Notes: a model not told the origin generated them from the letters alone. A stretch of 64,000 bases of DNA from Pseudomonas putida (GCF_026625125.1 NZ_CP113097.1:4202001-4266000), one strand, 5' to 3'. Counted from the first letter of the stretch, positions 9,216 through 18,953 are shown. Made by a program: numbers and translations.

Positions 9216-10163
9216 TTATTCAGCCTTGTAGAGAACCGCCGAGCCCCACGACAGGCCGACACCGAAGCCGCTAATGGCCACGCGCTTCCAGGCACTGTCG
9301 AACATGTGTTTCTGCAACAGCAGCGGAACGCTCGATGACACGGTATTACCGGTCTCCAGCATGTCCTTGATGAACTTGTCGGCCTGGGACTTTTCCGGGT
9401 CTTCCTCGAAGCGTCGTGCCACGGCATCGACGATCGCCGCACTGCCCTGATGGATGCAGAAGGCGTCGATATCCTTGTTCTCCAGCCCTGACTCGCGCAG
9501 CAGCTCATGCAGATGCGCCGGCACCTTGATCAGAGCGAAGTTGAAGACCTGACGACCGTTCATGAAGAACTCGCCATCAGTCACCTTCAGGTGCGGCGCA
9601 CCAGCACCATCGGTACCGAACTTCGCCTTGCCCAGTTGCCAGGTAGCGCCCTCACCCATCCAGGTGGCAGTGGCCGCGTCGCCGAACAACATGGTGGTAT
9701 TGCGGTCTTCTGTGTTGACGATCTTGGAGTACGGATCAGCCGTCACCAGCAGGCCATTCTTCAGGCCTGCGGCTTCCATGAAGCCTTTGAGCGCGTAAAT
9801 GCCATAGACGTAGCCGGAGCAGCCCAGGGAAATGTCGAAGGCCGCGACATGGGTCGGCAGACCGAGTTTGTGCTGGACGATGGCAGCGGTGTGAGGCAAG
9901 CCTTCCTCGTCACCGTTCTGGGTGACGACGATCAGCGCATCGATCGCCTCGCGCTTGAGTTGCGGGTTAGCGGCGAACAGGTTGTTGACCGCTTCGACAC
10001 ACAGATCGGAAGTCTCCTGCTCATCGTCCTTGCGCGGCAGGAAGCTTGCGCCGATCTTGCCGAACATGAACTCTTCGTCCTTGCCGAATTTCGCGCCTTG
10101 TACATAGTTGTCCAGGCCGGAAGCGGGCACATAGCTCGCGATGCTTTTAATGCCGATCATCAT
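9216..10163 (-). CDS. KAS III-like beta-ketoacyl-ACP synthase in the glycosylation island
   Basis: Thiolase-fold enzyme of 315 residues. The FabH catalytic triad is present: Cys115 (SLGCSGYVYG), His238 (CIHQG) and Asn273 (TGNTVSSS). It should condense an acyl-CoA with malonyl-ACP or transfer an acyl group. Placed between pseI and the Maf gene rather than with fatty acid genes, it may provide an acyl group for a flagellin sugar, as with the 3-hydroxybutanoyl group on P. syringae flagellin glycan; that is inference. The first two codons are both ATG (10163 and 10160). The 277 bases upstream suggest a separate transcript. Confidence 0.85.
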   Translation of the reverse strand: MMIGIKSIASYVPASGLDNYVQGAKFGKDEEFMFGKIGASFLPRKDDEQETSDLCVEAVNNLFAANPQLKREAIDALIVVTQNGDEEGLPHTAAIVQHKLGLPTHVAAFDISLGCSGYVYGIYALKGFMEAAGLKNGLLVTADPYSKIVNTEDRNTTMLFGDAATATWMGEGATWQLGKAKFGTDGAGAPHLKVTDGEFFMNGRQVFNFALIKVPAHLHELLRESGLENKDIDAFCIHQGSAAIVDAVARRFEEDPEKSQADKFIKDMLETGNTVSSSVPLLLQKHMFDSAWKRVAISGFGVGLSWGSAVLYKAE

Positions 10164-10321
10164 GGCTTCCCAATAAATAACAGCTCAATACCACCGCCCG
10201 GATGACTCGAGCGGCGCCTGAAGAACGGGATCTGCCGCCCAGGTGGAGTGGCGACAGGCAGGGTGGCAGGCGGCAATTGCACACCTGCCCCATTAACGGT
10301 TACAGAAGGAGATGCCCGCTC

Positions 10322-10335
10322 TGACCGATAGGTCA
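10322..10335. promoter_or_regulatory. Short dyad upstream of the KAS III-like gene
   Basis: tgacc-gata-ggtca is a 5-base inverted repeat in the 277-base gap (10164-10440). The flanks are AT-rich (aatattt, atattttg), unlike the rest of the island, which suggests a promoter region. No clear -35/-10 pair could be fixed. A second hairpin (gtttgcc/ggcaaac at 10398-10417) lies closer to pseI but has no T tract. Confidence 0.3.
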
Positions 10336-10440
10336 CGAATATTTCAAGACAATCGCATATTTTGCCTGGCCGCGTCACGTCGTCATAGCGCTTGCGAGTT
10401 TGCCATGCAGGGCAAACCTGGCCCCGGCTGGAGCCAACTT

Positions 10441-11493
10441 TCAGTCGAGCAGTTGCCAGTCCAGGGGCGTACCGCGCTTGAGTGGTTGCCTGGCCTTGCG
10501 GCCAAGCACCGCATCGAGATGGCCTGGCGCCAGCCCCAAACCTGGGCGGATGGCGCGCACGTTGCTACGGTCGAAGATCTCGCCAGCAGCCATGTCACGC
10601 ACTACATACAGCGAGCGGCGGAAACGCCGCGAGGCCTCCTCGGCCTGGGTCGCGCCATAGTGCACCCGCCCCAGCGACTGCCAGGCACGCTCGGTTTCCA
10701 GCACCAGCGCTGCCATTTCCTGGGGTTCCAGGGAAAATGCCGCATCCACGCCGCCATCGGCACGGTCAAGCGTGAAGTGCTTTTCCACCACCGTCGCCCC
10801 CAGGGCCACTGCCGCCACCGCAACCCCAACCCCCATGGAGTGATCCGACAGCCCGACCTGGCAACCGAAGAGCTCGCGCATGTGCGGGATGGTCAGTACG
10901 TTGCTGTTCTGCGGGCTGGCCGGGTAGGTACTGGTGCACTTGAGCAGTACCAGGTCGCGACACCCTCCTTCGCGCGCCACCCGCACGGTACGTTCGAGTT
11001 CCGCGAGGCTGGCCATGCCGGTGGAAATGATCATAGGTTTACCAGTGGCCGCCACTTTGCGTATCAGCGGCAGATCGGTGTTCTCGAAGCTGGCGATCTT
11101 GTAGGCCGGCACATCCAGGCTTTCGAGGAAATCCACCGACGTTTCGTCGAACGGCGTGGAGAACACCAGCATGCCCAGTTCACGAGCGCGCTTGAAGATC
11201 GCTGGGTGCCACTCCCAGGGGGTATGGGCCTTTTCGTACAGCGTATACAACGATGAGCCAGACCAGAGGCTGTTCGGGTCGGCGATGAAAAACTCACCAT
11301 GCGCCAGGTCCAGGGTCATGGTGTCGGCAGTGTAGGTCTGCAGCTTCAGCGCATGGGCGCCGGCGGCGGCGGCCGCTTCGACGATCTCCAGTGCCCGGGC
11401 CAGCGACTGGTTGTGATTGCCACTCATCTCCGCGATCACCAGCGGTGGCTGGTCCGGGCCGACACAGCGGTGCCCGATGTTGAATCTGTTCAT
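10441..11493 (-). CDS. pseI: PseI, pseudaminic acid synthase
   Basis: NeuB-family enzyme of 350 residues. It condenses 2,4-diacetamido-2,4,6-trideoxy-L-altrose with phosphoenolpyruvate to give pseudaminic acid. Seen: the TIM-barrel domain with SGNHNQS, CTSTYPAS, SDHS and KHFTLDRADGG motifs, then a C-terminal SAF (antifreeze-like) domain (about 285-345). It starts 3 bases after the pseGH stop with AGGAG 6 bases upstream. The neighbours give the complete Pse pathway, which favours PseI over NeuB or LegI. Confidence 0.93.
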   Translation of the reverse strand: MNRFNIGHRCVGPDQPPLVIAEMSGNHNQSLARALEIVEAAAAAGAHALKLQTYTADTMTLDLAHGEFFIADPNSLWSGSSLYTLYEKAHTPWEWHPAIFKRARELGMLVFSTPFDETSVDFLESLDVPAYKIASFENTDLPLIRKVAATGKPMIISTGMASLAELERTVRVAREGGCRDLVLLKCTSTYPASPQNSNVLTIPHMRELFGCQVGLSDHSMGVGVAVAAVALGATVVEKHFTLDRADGGVDAAFSLEPQEMAALVLETERAWQSLGRVHYGATQAEEASRRFRRSLYVVRDMAAGEIFDRSNVRAIRPGLGLAPGHLDAVLGRKARQPLKRGTPLDWQLLD

Positions 11494-11496
11494 GGG

Positions 11497-12972
11497 CTAC
11501 TCCTGGAATACCCGCTCGAACGAGCACGGCGACTGAGCGAAGCCGGCACCCGCGAATAATTGCAATGACGCCTGATTGTCGGGCAGCACCTGGGCCTCGA
11601 TCGCACGCAGGTCCGGCCAGAACTCACGCACGCAGGCCTCGCCACGGGCGAGCAACGCTCTGCCCCAACCCAGCCCGCAACGCCCCGCGAAGAGATACAA
11701 CGACACCTTCGCCCGCTGCCCGGGCAAGCGGTCGTAGCGAACACAGCCCACCGGCCCGTCGGCTGTCTCGGCGATCAGCAGCAAACGCTGCCGATCAGCC
11801 AGCGTAGCAGCCAGCCAGGCCAGATGCCCCGCCCAGTCCAGCTCCCGCGCCTGCTGCGAACGGCGCCGTACCTCAGGCGCGTTGCGCCCGTCGAACAACA
11901 GCCGCGCGTCTTCACTGCGAGCCGGACGTAGCGCAAGCCCTTCCCCCAGCAAGGCCACCGCCACCCGCTGCGCCCCCAGGCCATCGACCAGTGCCCGACT
12001 GCGCTCGGCGAAGCTCTGGCGCAGTGCCTGATTGATCAGCAACAGGGCAATCGCCTGGCGCAGCGCAGGCACCTGGACCTGCCCAGCCTCCCCCAGGTAA
12101 AGGTGCATGCCCGCCCGAGCCATGGCCTGGGCATTGGCCCGCTGGTTGTCTGCCACGCTCACGCACAGGCTCGGCAAGCCCAGCGCGGCGCGCTCCCAGG
12201 TAGTACCGCCTCCGGCGCCGATGAACAAGTCTGCCGCAGCCATCCGCATTGGCAGATCGTCGACATAGTCATGCAGCTCCCAACCCGCCCGCGCGTTGCA
12301 CAACTGGGCCAGCAACTCACCCTGCCGATGCCTGAGCCCAGCGATGCAGGTGACCTGCAACCCTTCCAGCCCGGACAGCGCCTGCAAGGTCTTGGGCAGC
12401 ATGCCAGCCACATCGTAGCCACCGAAACTCACCAGCACCCTTCTTGCCTGCAGGGGCGGCGATATCGCCACCCCCTGAAACGCCGGCCCCACCAGCGCAT
12501 AGCGTGGCCCCAGCAAGCGCCGGCACTCCGTTGCCAGCCGCGGCGCGTAGAGCGCCTCGCTGGCACTGAAATTCTGATCCAGCAGCAGGTCGGCGGCATG
12601 ATCACGATCAGCCAGGTCATCGATGACCGCGATGCGCCGGGCGAACGCCCGGGCTGCCTGCTCCCAGCGGGCGTCCAAGGCGTAATGATCGACGACCAGC
12701 CAGTCGAATCGGGCCTGTGCCGGCAGCACATCACGCAGCGCCGCGACATCCGCAGCCCAGGGTTCGATGCCCGGTTTTTCCTCGCGCTGCGGCCATGCAA
12801 AGACCTTGAAACCCTCCTGCTCGATGGCGGCCCGGCGATGACCGTCAAGCAGGCAACAGGCAAAGCTTACCTGCGCACCGAGCTCTCGGAGGGCCTTGCC
12901 CAGCGTCAGGCAGCGCGCCGTGTGGCCGACGCCAATCGATGAAGAGGCATCAGCACGTACCAGCACCTTCAT
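11497..12972 (-). CDS. pseG: PseG-PseH fusion: UDP-sugar hydrolase and N-acetyltransferase
   Basis: Two enzymes in one chain of 491 residues. Residues 1-330 are PseG, a GT-B fold hydrolase that removes UDP from UDP-2,4-diacetamido-trideoxy-altrose; the catalytic His17 is in GVGHTARC and the nucleotide site in GAGGGTTWERAALGLPS. Residues about 345-491 are a GNAT acetyltransferase (LALRPARSEDARLLF, then VLPDNQASLQLFAGAGF), fitting PseH, which acetylates N-4 in the step before. In Campylobacter and Helicobacter these are separate proteins. Start ATG overlaps the pseF stop as ATGA. No separate pseH is seen nearby. Confidence 0.93.
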   Translation of the reverse strand: MKVLVRADASSSIGVGHTARCLTLGKALRELGAQVSFACCLLDGHRRAAIEQEGFKVFAWPQREEKPGIEPWAADVAALRDVLPAQARFDWLVVDHYALDARWEQAARAFARRIAVIDDLADRDHAADLLLDQNFSASEALYAPRLATECRRLLGPRYALVGPAFQGVAISPPLQARRVLVSFGGYDVAGMLPKTLQALSGLEGLQVTCIAGLRHRQGELLAQLCNARAGWELHDYVDDLPMRMAAADLFIGAGGGTTWERAALGLPSLCVSVADNQRANAQAMARAGMHLYLGEAGQVQVPALRQAIALLLINQALRQSFAERSRALVDGLGAQRVAVALLGEGLALRPARSEDARLLFDGRNAPEVRRRSQQARELDWAGHLAWLAATLADRQRLLLIAETADGPVGCVRYDRLPGQRAKVSLYLFAGRCGLGWGRALLARGEACVREFWPDLRAIEAQVLPDNQASLQLFAGAGFAQSPCSFERVFQE

Positions 12973-13682
12973 GGCGCCAGCTCTCCGCCAGCCCTGAGCG
13001 CTGCGTACAGGTACTGTGCGCGCAACCAGTCTTCCTCGGTGTCGATGTCCTGAACCAGATGCCGAGGGATGATCACTGGCAAGCTCCGTTCGGAATGAAG
13101 AGCCTCGTTCTGCAGCCAGGCCTGCACCCGCCCCCAGTAAAATTGGCCGGCATCCTGATAGGCCGGCGCCAGGTCCTGAGACCGGGTATCACGATACTGT
13201 GGATATAGAGGTACCAGCGCACCTTGGTCATCGAGTGATAGCGCCCGCTGGACCGGGAAACCGAAGCTGCTCACCGAAAAAGCGAAAGAGCGCTCAGGGT
13301 GTTGCCGCAACAACGCCAACCCCTGCTGCAAGTAACGCTGCTGTACGAAAGGCGCAGTGGCGTAGATGCAACAGGCATGGGTCAGGACCTGGCCTTGGCT
13401 GGCCAGCTCCTGCAGGGCGTGGCTGACCACGGCCTGGGTGGTGGCATGATCGTCAGCCAGGTGCGCCGGCCGACGGAACGGCACCTGTGCACCGTATTCC
13501 CGTGCCACCGCCTCTATTTCCGGGTCGTCGGTGCTGACCACCACCTGTTCGAACAAGCCACTGGCCAGTGCCACGCGGATCGAGTGGGCAATAATCGGCA
13601 GCCCTGCGAACATCTTGAGGTTCTTGCGCAGGATCCGCTTGCTGCCTCCACGGGCCGGGATGATCGCGACACTGATTTCCAT
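12969..13682 (-). CDS. pseF: PseF, pseudaminic acid cytidylyltransferase
   Basis: CMP-sugar synthetase of 237 residues that activates pseudaminic acid with CTP. The nucleotide motif IPARGGSKRILRKN opens the protein, and VSTDDPEIEAVA follows. The start taken is the ATG at 13682 just before ISVAIIPARGG; an ATG at 13694 would add four residues and overlap pseC by 8 bases. Neither has a strong Shine-Dalgarno sequence, which suggests translational coupling to pseC. It is followed by pseGH with an ATGA overlap. Confidence 0.93.
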   Translation of the reverse strand: MEISVAIIPARGGSKRILRKNLKMFAGLPIIAHSIRVALASGLFEQVVVSTDDPEIEAVAREYGAQVPFRRPAHLADDHATTQAVVSHALQELASQGQVLTHACCIYATAPFVQQRYLQQGLALLRQHPERSFAFSVSSFGFPVQRALSLDDQGALVPLYPQYRDTRSQDLAPAYQDAGQFYWGRVQAWLQNEALHSERSLPVIIPRHLVQDIDTEEDWLRAQYLYAALRAGGELAP

Positions 13683-13686
13683 TCGC

Positions 13687-14868
13687 TCAGGCATGGACGC
13701 AGCCCACCGGAACCTGCAGCAACCCACGCAGACTGTCGATCACATGATCTTGCTGAGCGTCAGTCAGCTCTGGGAACATTGGCAGGCTCAGGGCTTGGGC
13801 ATAGTAACTTTCAGCCTGCGGAAAATCGCCCGGATTGAAGCCCAGATCGCGGTAATAGGGTTGCAGATGAATGGGAATGTAATGAAGGTTGACCCCAACT
13901 CCTGCAGCCCGCATACCATCGAAAATCTCCCGGTGTGAACCCTGGAGACGATCGCCCTTAAGGCGCACCACGAACAGATGCCACGCAGATTCGGCGCCCT
14001 GCTGAGGCGCCTGGACGCTCACGGGCAGGTCAGCCAGCAAGCGCTGATAACGAGCCGCCAACTCACGGCGACGGGCAAGGAACGCATCCAGCCGAGTCAG
14101 TTGAGACAGCCCCAGGGCAGCTTGCAGGTCGGTGATGCGATAGTTGAAGCCCAGTTCAAGTTGCTGGTAGTACCAGGCGCCATGGCTTTCTTCGGTCATT
14201 TGACCCGGGTCACGGGTGATCCCATGACTGCGCAGCCTGCGCAAACGCAGGGCCAGATCCGCACGCGCGGTAAGCACCATGCCGCCCTCGGCCGTGGTGA
14301 TGATCTTTACCGGGTGAAAGCTGAACACCGTCATGTCGGCATATTCGCCACAGCCGACCGCCTTACCCGCGTAACGCGCGCCGACCGCGTGGGCAGCATC
14401 CTCGATAAGGGTAAAGCCATACTGCCGGGCTAGCGCCGCGATCGAACGCATGTCGGCGCTTTGCCCGGCAAAGGCCACGGCGACTACCACCTTGGGCAGG
14501 CGACCTTCCCGGGCGGCCTGCTCAAGTTTCAGCGCAAGTGCTTGGGCGTCGATAGTCCAGGTGTGCGGGTCGATGTCGACGAAATCGACACCCGCACCGC
14601 AGTAGCGCCCGCAGTTAGCTGATGCAACGAAACTGATGGGGCTGGTCCACAGCCAGTCCCCGCTCCCCAGGCCGGCGGCGAGACAGGCAAGGTGCAGCCC
14701 CGCAGTGGCGTTGCACACAGCTACCGCGTGCGTTGCGCCACAACGCTGGGCGATGCCCTGCTCGAAGCGCTCGATCAGTGGTCCCTGAGTCAGCCAGTCG
14801 GATTGCAGCACCTCGACGACCGCGGCGATATCAGCCTGATCGATGCTCTGCCGACCATAGGGGATCAT
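13687..14868 (-). CDS. pseC: PseC, UDP-4-keto-sugar aminotransferase
   Basis: PLP-dependent DegT/DnrJ-type aminotransferase of 393 residues; it converts the 4-keto product of PseB to the 4-amino sugar. Seen: the N-terminal MIPYGRQSID and LQSDWLTQGP, typical of PseC, and the PLP lysine Lys188 in SFHPVKIITTAEGG. The start at 14868 overlaps the pseB stop as ATGA; a 31-codon upstream extension in frame is Arg-rich and not family-like. Confidence 0.95.
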   Translation of the reverse strand: MIPYGRQSIDQADIAAVVEVLQSDWLTQGPLIERFEQGIAQRCGATHAVAVCNATAGLHLACLAAGLGSGDWLWTSPISFVASANCGRYCGAGVDFVDIDPHTWTIDAQALALKLEQAAREGRLPKVVVAVAFAGQSADMRSIAALARQYGFTLIEDAAHAVGARYAGKAVGCGEYADMTVFSFHPVKIITTAEGGMVLTARADLALRLRRLRSHGITRDPGQMTEESHGAWYYQQLELGFNYRITDLQAALGLSQLTRLDAFLARRRELAARYQRLLADLPVSVQAPQQGAESAWHLFVVRLKGDRLQGSHREIFDGMRAAGVGVNLHYIPIHLQPYYRDLGFNPGDFPQAESYYAQALSLPMFPELTDAQQDHVIDSLRGLLQVPVGCVHA

Positions 14869-15866
14869 GCCGGCAACCCTGCGTGCAGGTCTGCCAGCTG
14901 GTCTACGGTGAGGAAGGCGGGATTGGTATCGGAACGGTACTCGAAATCCTCGGCAACCCAACGCCCGGTTTCACCCACGCAATCGACCGCAAAATCAACA
15001 TCCGTATGGTTGAAACGGATCGACGGAACGATGGTGAAATGATCACCAAACTCGAGGGTCATCCGCGCATCGTCCAGTGGGATCATCAGTTCGTGCAGCT
15101 TTTCCCCCGGGCGGATGCCGACCACGTTCTGCGGCAAGTGCCCGGCCATGCCGCGGGCCAGGTCGACGATGCGAATGGACGGGATCTTGGGCACGAACAC
15201 TTCCCCCCCGTGCATGCGGGCAAAGCTGTCGAGCACGAACTGTACGCCATGGTCGAGGGTGATCCAGAAGCGCGTCATCCGCGGGTCAGTGACGGGGAGC
15301 TCGCGGGCACCCTCCTCGATCAGGCGCTTGAAGAATGGCACCACCGAGCCCCGGGAGCCCGCCACATTGCCATAGCGCACAACCGCAAAGCGGGTGTCCT
15401 GTTGGCCGGCAAAATTGTTGGCGGCCACGAACAGCTTGTCGGACAGCAGCTTGGTCGCACCATACAGGTTGATCGGGCTGGCCGCCTTGTCGGTGGACAG
15501 TGCGACGACCTTCTGCACGCCATTCTCGATCGCCGCGGCGATGATGTTTTCGGCACCATTGACGTTGGTGCGGATGCATTCGGTGGGGTTGTACTCGGCC
15601 GCGGGCACATGCTTGAGCGCGGCGGCATGAACCACATAGTCGATACCGCGCATGGCCTGGCGCACGCGCTCGGCATCACGGACATCGCCCAGGAAATAGC
15701 GCATGCACGGCGCGTTGAAACGCTGCTGCATCTCATACTGTTTCAACTCGTCGCGGGAGAACACCACGACGCGCCGTGGGCGGTAGCGCTCAAGCAACCG
15801 CTCGATGAAGCGGCGCCCGAACGATCCGGTCCCCCCGGAGATGAAAATGGACTTGTCGTCGAACAT
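14865..15866 (-). CDS. pseB: PseB, UDP-GlcNAc 4,6-dehydratase (C5-inverting)
   Basis: Short-chain dehydrogenase of 333 residues that begins pseudaminic acid synthesis from UDP-GlcNAc. Seen: NAD-binding GGTGSFGRRF at 11-20, catalytic Asp126-Lys127 in STDKAASPINLYGATK and Tyr135/Lys139 of the YxxxK motif. It heads the run pseB-C-F-GH-I, which shares overlapping stop/start codons at three junctions. The 135 bases upstream hold a 10-base palindrome (gtcagctgac, 15890-15899) and probably the promoter. Confidence 0.96.
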   Translation of the reverse strand: MFDDKSIFISGGTGSFGRRFIERLLERYRPRRVVVFSRDELKQYEMQQRFNAPCMRYFLGDVRDAERVRQAMRGIDYVVHAAALKHVPAAEYNPTECIRTNVNGAENIIAAAIENGVQKVVALSTDKAASPINLYGATKLLSDKLFVAANNFAGQQDTRFAVVRYGNVAGSRGSVVPFFKRLIEEGARELPVTDPRMTRFWITLDHGVQFVLDSFARMHGGEVFVPKIPSIRIVDLARGMAGHLPQNVVGIRPGEKLHELMIPLDDARMTLEFGDHFTIVPSIRFNHTDVDFAVDCVGETGRWVAEDFEYRSDTNPAFLTVDQLADLHAGLPA

Positions 15867-16001
15867 ACCTGGTTCCTAGGGGCGGCGCCGTCAGCTGACG
15901 AAGGCGCCCGATTGCACTGTAAGGCAGGGCGCACAGCGTACAGATTTCTGACTCGCGCCCCCAATGAACCAGCTCGAAGCAAGATGCAGGCCAGTGCCGC
16001 G

Positions 16002-18914
16002 TCAGGCGATCAGCCCGGCCCAGTCCAGTGCCGCCTTGCCGGGGGCAAGCACCTGGCTTTGGACTGTACCTTGCCACTGCGCCGACCATTTGGCGCGCAA
16101 TGCCGCCAGCGCCGCCTCGTCCTCGGCGACCACGCCGGGGTGAATCACCTGCACCTGTGGCGTCCAGACTGTCAGCAGGCCGGCCGCGGCTGCTTTCAGG
16201 CACAGGTCGACATCACCATGGGCATGGGCGAACGTGGTTTCGTCGAGCCCCTCCAGAGCACGGAAGACTTCGCTACGGACCATCAGGCAGCTCGCCGAGA
16301 CCGCTGGACAGTTCTGCTCGACCGCCAGCCGATTCAGGTAACCCATGGCATTTGCGGCCTCACCGGCAAAAGCTGGCGCAACTGCGCCTTCGGCGTCCAG
16401 CAGCAAGCCCGCCTGGGCAAGCTTGCCGTCAGTATCGAGCAGCTTGGCACCGACCACGCCTACTTCCGGACGCTGCGCCTGGTTGAGCAACGCTTCGATC
16501 CAGTTGGCATTGACCACTTCGGCGTCCGCCGCCAGCAATATCAGGTATTGCCCCTTGGCCTCGGCACTGGCAGCGTTGCATAGCGCTGCCGCGCTCAGGC
16601 GCTCGGCACTTTGCAGCACGCGCACCTTGCCAACTTGCTGCTGCGCCAGCCATTCGAGCAACTGCGGTGACTGACTGGCGTTGTCGGCGATCAGTACCTC
16701 GTAGCGCGCATAGCGAGTGCGCTGCAGGATGCTCTTCAGGCAGCGCTGCAGTTCGTCCAGATTGTCCTCGCTGCGCAGCACGATGCTCACCAGCGGCCGC
16801 TCGACATGCCTGTAGTCGATACGCAAGGTGCCAGGCAGCGGCGTACTGACCTGGGCCTTGTAGCCCCGGCCGGCCAAGTGTCGCATCAAGGCCTGGCGGG
16901 CATGCTCGCTGTCCTTGGCCTGCGGTGCCGGGGTGATCAGCATCGGCTCGTCGAGATGGGCCAGCCCATTGAGGCCGCCCTGCTCGATCAGGCGCAGCAG
17001 CAGGTCGAACTCCAACGCCTCGGCAAAGTCCTTATCGAAGCCACCCGCCTCCACCAGCACCTCCCGACGCAGCAGCCAATGGCGTGCCATCAGCGCGGGA
17101 TTGGCCTGCAGCAGGTCCAGGTTTACTCCCGGGCGCAGCAGCTCTCGCCAGGCACCATCGGCCTGTTGCTGGATCTCGTCTACCGCGACCGCGCGGCAAT
17201 CGGGAGCGTTCAGCAGCTCGAGGCTGGCGCGCAAAAGACCGGTGGCGGTGAAACGGTCACCCGCCTCAGCCAGCAACAGCCATTCGCAGGCCGTCTGCCG
17301 GGCGATCTGGTTGATCCGCTCGACGTAGTCTTCGCGGCTGACCTTGATGAAATGCAGGGTGTTCTGCAGCGAGGTGGCCACAGGCGGCTCGCCTGTGGTG
17401 AAGACCATGATCCGGAACGCCTTGCTCAGGCCGCCCAGCAGGCTGTCGAACGTGTCCTGGAGTTTGGCCATGTTGTTGTCCAGGTCCAACAGCAGGATGC
17501 CGAACTGCGGCCCCCCCTGATGCAGCGCCAGGTGCTCGTTGATGGTCGCTAGCGCGGCGGTGTCCGGCTTGCGCGCCTCCAGCCAGTCGAGCAGGCGACC
17601 CGAATGCATGCTCCCAAGCAGTTCGCGACCGCTTTGCTTCAATACGCCTTCAAGCCGTGCCAGCCAAGCGAACAGCGCCTCGCTCTCCTCGGTCTCATCA
17701 CTGTCACGCAGGTGTCCGGCCAGGTGCCGCACCACCTCACGGTTGAACGCGTTGCACTGCAGTGCCTCCCACAAGCGGGTACGTACGGTGCCCGAAGTGT
17801 CGCTGGGCTGTGCCAGCAGCAGCTGTTCCTGGCGCAATAGCAGCGGCTCCAGTTGCTGCAACTGCAGGCGCCCGGCCGGCATGGCATGGATCAGAAACTC
17901 CAGTGCCGTAAGCTGATCGAAGAATGCCTGGTTGTAGAACGGCATTTCCACGTACTGGGACGGCTGGAAGGTACGCACCGGCGGGTTCAGCGGGTCTGTC
18001 CAGCTTGACTCCCAGATCAGCTCCAGGGTCATCGCCCGGCCTTTGAACAGCCCCTCGGCAGTGACTGCAAAGCTGTCCAGGGCCAGCTGGCGCCGCGCCT
18101 CGTGGTCCAGCCCCTCGATGGCGGTCGGCAGGCCGGCAAGGAAGTCGGCGAACTGTTCGCGCTCGGCCACCGACTTGGCGTCGGTGAAGGCCAGCACATG
18201 AATGACCTCGGTCTGATGCTCGGAGACACCGTAGTTGGTTTCACGTACCGCGTAGGGGATTGGCAGGATCCGCGCTTTGGCGTTGGTCAGCAGGAAGTAC
18301 GCGTGGCCGATCTCCTGCCACTCGAAGCTCGTGCCCTCGGGCAGCAGCTCAAACCACTGGCGCAGCAATGCAGTGCGGGTGACAGCGAAGAAAGGTGGGA
18401 TGAACTCACCCATGTAGTCCAGCAGGCGCTGTTCAGCGCGCGGAGCGTTGTAGTCCTCACGGACCTTCTTGTTACGCCGGTAGTACTTCACCTGGGTGGC
18501 TTCGGCCAGGTAGTTCAGACAGTAGCCATGGCACAAGCCGTAATCGGGGTTGGCCTCAAGGAAGTCCAGCGACTGGTTCAGCCCGTCGTACAGCAGGAAA
18601 TCGTCATCAGCGGCGAAGGCCATGAACGGCGTGTTCACCCGGCCCACACCATAGGCCAGCTTGGCCTGGAAGCCCTGGTAGGAAAACTGTGGCAGGTGCA
18701 GGTACTCGACGCCGGGGTACTGCGCGGCCATCACCTCGGCAGATTCGCTCGAGGAATCCAGCACGAGGATCGAGCACCGATAGCCGCTGTAATACTGCAG
18801 CGTGCGCTGCAGGAACGCCGGCCGGTTGTGCGTCATCAATACCAGCGTGAACCGCTCGCGCAGTGTGGCTGCCTGGTCTGCCGAGAAATTGCCTTGCATA
18901 GTCTTACCCACCAT
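16002..18914 (-). CDS. Large two-domain glycosyltransferase of the flagellin island
   Basis: Protein of 970 residues. An N-terminal glycosyltransferase-like domain (about 20-250; LVLMTHNRPAFLQRTLQYYS, acidic AADDD near 100) is followed by a long middle and a second GT-2 domain near the C-terminus (about 700-940; RPLVSIVLRSEDNLDELQRC, YEVLIADNASQ). It has no membrane segment, so it acts in the cytoplasm, probably adding sugars to flagellin or extending the first sugar. The C-terminal domain closely resembles the middle domain of the 25373-28954 protein. The ATG at 18914 is used; an ATG at 18899 with GGTGGG upstream is equally possible. Confidence 0.88.
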   Translation of the reverse strand: MVGKTMQGNFSADQAATLRERFTLVLMTHNRPAFLQRTLQYYSGYRCSILVLDSSSESAEVMAAQYPGVEYLHLPQFSYQGFQAKLAYGVGRVNTPFMAFAADDDFLLYDGLNQSLDFLEANPDYGLCHGYCLNYLAEATQVKYYRRNKKVREDYNAPRAEQRLLDYMGEFIPPFFAVTRTALLRQWFELLPEGTSFEWQEIGHAYFLLTNAKARILPIPYAVRETNYGVSEHQTEVIHVLAFTDAKSVAEREQFADFLAGLPTAIEGLDHEARRQLALDSFAVTAEGLFKGRAMTLELIWESSWTDPLNPPVRTFQPSQYVEMPFYNQAFFDQLTALEFLIHAMPAGRLQLQQLEPLLLRQEQLLLAQPSDTSGTVRTRLWEALQCNAFNREVVRHLAGHLRDSDETEESEALFAWLARLEGVLKQSGRELLGSMHSGRLLDWLEARKPDTAALATINEHLALHQGGPQFGILLLDLDNNMAKLQDTFDSLLGGLSKAFRIMVFTTGEPPVATSLQNTLHFIKVSREDYVERINQIARQTACEWLLLAEAGDRFTATGLLRASLELLNAPDCRAVAVDEIQQQADGAWRELLRPGVNLDLLQANPALMARHWLLRREVLVEAGGFDKDFAEALEFDLLLRLIEQGGLNGLAHLDEPMLITPAPQAKDSEHARQALMRHLAGRGYKAQVSTPLPGTLRIDYRHVERPLVSIVLRSEDNLDELQRCLKSILQRTRYARYEVLIADNASQSPQLLEWLAQQQVGKVRVLQSAERLSAAALCNAASAEAKGQYLILLAADAEVVNANWIEALLNQAQRPEVGVVGAKLLDTDGKLAQAGLLLDAEGAVAPAFAGEAANAMGYLNRLAVEQNCPAVSASCLMVRSEVFRALEGLDETTFAHAHGDVDLCLKAAAAGLLTVWTPQVQVIHPGVVAEDEAALAALRAKWSAQWQGTVQSQVLAPGKAALDWAGLIA

Positions 18915-18953
18915 TGGCGTTGCCGCCGAAGAAATCGAACTCTGTTGAATGTC

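Noticed and set aside
10398..10417. Terminator after pseI
   Set aside because: gtttgcc/ggcaaac forms a 7-bp stem but no T tract follows on the minus strand.
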